Source of the DNA: a virus
Length of the DNA: 33,211 nucleotides
Reading direction: 5' to 3' (one strand)
IMG/VR virus record: IMGVR_UViG_3300035698_011739
Span: 1 to 33,211 of that record
Shown: in pieces, positions 31,430-33,211 of the stretch
Numbering within the stretch: the first letter of the stretch is position 1
Layout: every line of letters begins with the position of its first letter
Program-made: the position numbers and the translations under genes
Notes under the pieces: model-generated
The model's input: the letters and a program-made list of their open reading frames with translations, nothing else
Told to the model about the DNA's origin: nothing
Database searches by the model: none

Positions 31430-31933
31430 ATGAAAAATATGATAATAAATAAGAATACTTCAATAAATGGTATAGAAAGAAATATATCTACTGGATATTC
31501 TTTATTAACAAGTGGTTCTGAATATGTAACTGATGCTATAGATATACGAAATATTGCATCAAAAACAATATATTATAGTACAGAGTTTATAGATTCATCA
31601 AATACTGTTACTTTTCATATAGAATATAGTCATAATGGCATTACATGGTATGAACCAGATTCTACTGTATCGTTGACGTTTAATTCAGATGGGGATTATG
31701 AAATAGGATTATATACATTAACAAAATTAAATGATTATTCTCAATATATGAGATTGCGTTTTGAATCTTGTACTGAAGATTATGTAATAAAAATAAAAGT
31801 ATGTGGTATAAGTTTATCATCGAAATATGTACGTTCCCCATTTTGGAACAATGATTCTGAAATATATTATTTATTAACAGAATCAGGGGATTATGTATTA
31901 ACAGAAGATGGAGATAGAATTATCTTAGGGTGA
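31430..31933 (+). CDS. beta-sandwich protein, paralogue of the 7440 gene, with C-terminal LTEDGD motif
   Basis: The ATG follows AGGAGATTAAA. Residues about 35-128 share a domain with the 130-aa product of the 7440 gene: IEYSHNGITWYEPDS and NSDGDYEIGLYTL, DYSQYMRLRFE, KIKVCGI. The last 20 residues, YYLLTESGDYVLTEDGDR, contain a tandem LTExGD unit of the kind often found at the ends of phage structural proteins, possibly a trimerisation or attachment tip. The copy near the head genes lacks this tail. Probably a fibre-tip or virion surface protein. Confidence 0.7.
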   Translation: MKNMIINKNTSINGIERNISTGYSLLTSGSEYVTDAIDIRNIASKTIYYSTEFIDSSNTVTFHIEYSHNGITWYEPDSTVSLTFNSDGDYEIGLYTLTKLNDYSQYMRLRFESCTEDYVIKIKVCGISLSSKYVRSPFWNNDSEIYYLLTESGDYVLTEDGDRIILG

Positions 31934-31939
31934 TAAAAA

Positions 31940-32479
31940 ATGATTATATATAAAGCAGAATATAAAAATAAAGTTTATATAGGACAAACTATAAACGATT
32001 TAAAAGTTAGGAAGTGGCAACATAAAACTAAATCTAAATTAGACAATAAAAATTCACATTTTCATAATGCGTTAAATAAATATGGTTGGGATAATTTTAA
32101 ATGGACTATATTAACTAGACCAAGTTGTCAAGAAGCATTAGATAAAGCAGAAAAATTTTATATTAAATTTTATAGAGGATGTGAAGATATTGAATGTTTA
32201 AATTTAACAGACGGTGGTGAAAGTCGATCTAGAGGATATAAACATTCAAAAGAAGCAAAAATAAAAATGAGTAATTTTCAAAAAGGTAAAAAACTTTCTG
32301 ATGAAACTAAAAGAAAAATAAGTGAATCTGGTAAAGGTAAAAACAAAGGTAAAAAATTTTCTGATGAACATAAGAGAAAATTAAGCGAAGCAGGTAGGGG
32401 TAAAAAATTATCTAAAGAATATAAGAGAAAAATGAGTTTATCTGCTAATGGCAAAAAAGCATCTAATGAACTAAAATGA
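31940..32479 (+). CDS. GIY-YIG homing endonuclease with NUMOD3 repeats
   Basis: The 179-aa product starts [17 protein letters not shown] (a GIY...YIG variant with IIY at 2-4 and YIG at 13-15), has the catalytic Arg (R24 in VRKWQHK) and Glu (E71 in [11 protein letters not shown]), and N88 in LNLTDGG. Spacing matches I-TevI-type nucleases. From about residue 100 there are four NUMOD3-type DNA-binding repeats ([37 protein letters not shown]). The gene sits between a fibre gene and the next fibre gene with its own AGGGTGATAAAAA site, as free-standing homing genes do. It stops inside a fifth repeat because of an apparent one-base deletion. The core domain is intact, so activity is plausible. Confidence 0.92.
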   Translation: MIIYKAEYKNKVYIGQTINDLKVRKWQHKTKSKLDNKNSHFHNALNKYGWDNFKWTILTRPSCQEALDKAEKFYIKFYRGCEDIECLNLTDGGESRSRGYKHSKEAKIKMSNFQKGKKLSDETKRKISESGKGKNKGKKFSDEHKRKLSEAGRGKKLSKEYKRKMSLSANGKKASNELK

Positions 32480-32571
32480 AAATGAGTGAATCTGCAAAAA
32501 AACGATGGATTAAAATAAAAGATTTAAAAGAAATTATAAAAATAAAAGAAGGTGAGAATAATGGCGAATGA
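32476..32571 (+). pseudogene. fifth NUMOD3 repeat and C-terminus of the homing endonuclease, out of frame
   Basis: In the +1 frame, right after the homing-gene stop, the text reads [19 protein letters not shown]... to TGA 32569-32571. [10 protein letters not shown] is a typical NUMOD3 end. One more A after GAA (32468-32470) would turn NELK-stop into [13 protein letters not shown] and restore a protein of about 210 aa. The tail overlaps the next gene's start by 11 bases. Confidence 0.65.
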
Positions 32572-33211
32572 AAAATTATCAAATATGCCTATTCATAACG
32601 AAATTACAGCTAACACTCGTATTTATACGGTTAAAAATACAACTCACGGTTACAATTTGATCAGTGATTTAGGGGTAATAACAGATCATGGAGCATTATC
32701 TGGTAAGGCAGATGATGATCATACACAATATGTATTAGTGCATATTGAAGCATCCACTGATCCTACTGTTGACGATGATATTGATGATGGATATAGAAAA
32801 GGAACTATATGGGTAAACGAAGCAGATGATGATACATTTTTATGTACTGATTCAACAGCAGAAGCTGCTGTATGGAAGAAAATTACAAATTTAACATATA
32901 CATATGCTGATATTACTGCTGCAGACAGTGGAACTAATGTAACAGCATCCGAATTAGAAGAATTAACAGATGGTTCTGAAACAACTAAACATTCACATGC
33001 TAGTGATAATACTGACAAATTTATTGGTATTGATGCAGCAGCAACTCCTGGATATTTAGGTGCTGCTTATAATGATGGCGTATTAAGAACAGGAGATGGA
33101 TTAAGTTATACTGATGGAGGAGATTTTATTACAATAGCTGTTGATGCTACGTATGCTGATATAACTGCAAATGATGCATTAACAGATGTAACTGCAGAAG
33201 AATTAGAAGAA
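32561..33211 (+). CDS. tail fibre / collar-type protein, N-terminal part (truncated by window end)
   Basis: The ATG at 32561 follows AAGGTGAG (32549-32556, with a 4-base gap). The frame is open for 217 codons to the end of the window. Residues about 44-60 read ITDHGALSGKADDDHTQY, the familiar DHGAL-x-G-x-DDDH-x-QY signature of phage tail fibre and collar proteins. GYRKGTIWVNEADDDT followed by AAVWKKI (about 81-111) is another known fibre module. A repeat of the type YADITAxD...TxVTAxELEEL then appears at about 115-137 and again at about 197-217. The protein is probably the receptor-binding fibre of the phage. C-terminal content is unknown. Confidence 0.85.
   Translation, partial: MANEKLSNMPIHNEITANTRIYTVKNTTHGYNLISDLGVITDHGALSGKADDDHTQYVLVHIEASTDPTVDDDIDDGYRKGTIWVNEADDDTFLCTDSTAEAAVWKKITNLTYTYADITAADSGTNVTASELEELTDGSETTKHSHASDNTDKFIGIDAAATPGYLGAAYNDGVLRTGDGLSYTDGGDFITIAVDATYADITANDALTDVTAEELEE

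Noticed and set aside
32719-33018. 99-codon - strand frame near the right end
   Set aside because: It overlaps the last fibre gene, which has recognised fibre motifs and a strong ribosome binding site on the + strand.
1-33211. CRISPR array, tRNA genes or insertion sequences
   Set aside because: No regularly spaced near-identical DNA repeats, no cloverleaf-like sequences in the gaps and no transposase motifs were seen. The repeats at 21482-22009 are protein repeats with diverged DNA.
25044-33211. Diversity-generating retroelement in the fibre region
   Set aside because: No reverse transcriptase gene and no clear template/variable repeat pair with A-specific differences in the window. It could lie beyond the right end.
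1-33211. Alternative genetic code (recoded TAG or TGA)
   Set aside because: Genes end normally with TAA, TGA and TAG, and no confident gene is interrupted by a single repeated stop codon type; the two breaks seen need a frame change, not a stop readthrough.

Overview
This window is a 33.2 kb piece of a very AT-rich tailed double-stranded DNA bacteriophage (or prophage). All supported genes are on the + strand. The morphogenesis part reads in the usual siphovirus order: prohead protease/scaffold, head decoration, major capsid, head-tail connectors, tail tube, frameshifted tail assembly chaperone, tape measure, tail tip/hub, fibres. I see no contractile sheath, so the virion is probably a long non-contractile tail type; the 1562-residue tape measure suggests a long tail. 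Near-consensus Shine-Dalgarno sequences (GGAGGTGA), sigma-70-type promoters and low GC suggest a Bacillota-like host, but this is inference. I see no terminase, portal, lysis, integration or replication gene, no tRNA and no CRISPR array.

Layout. 1-400: end of one gene, one small gene and a terminator. 400-3552: a promoter-bounded, terminator-closed cassette of eight genes, five of them small hypothetical proteins (at least one membrane-anchored), a sixth a probable membrane protein, plus an orphan beta-class DNA methyltransferase and a second SAM-dependent methyltransferase of the Methyltransf_24 type. It looks like a moron or early/accessory unit. 3560-9991: a second promoter leads into a membrane/coiled-coil protein and the head genes. 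10005-16778: tail tube, a tube-like paralogue, G/GT tail chaperones with a canonical A_AAA_AAA -1 slippery site, and tape measure. 16782-33211: tail tip, hub and fibre genes, with several duplicated or repeated modules, and a GIY-YIG homing endonuclease just before the last, truncated fibre gene.

How it works together. From about 3650 to the right end I find no rho-independent terminator with a U tract, so the structural genes probably form one long late transcript. Output seems tuned by translation: five perfect GGAGGTG ribosome binding sites precede the expected high-copy products (protease/scaffold, an internal scaffold-only start, decoration, capsid, tail tube). Strong intercistronic hairpins follow exactly the major capsid and tail tube genes.

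The most interesting points are: an internal scaffold start inside the protease gene; six HxH motifs in the protease N-terminal extension; a tail protein with twelve copies of a 14-15-residue FKV repeat; two sets of clear paralogues within the structural region, plus a weaker tube-like pair; two promoters whose predicted start sites fall on ATG codons; and two places (about 29045 and 32470) where one missing base seems to split a coding region.
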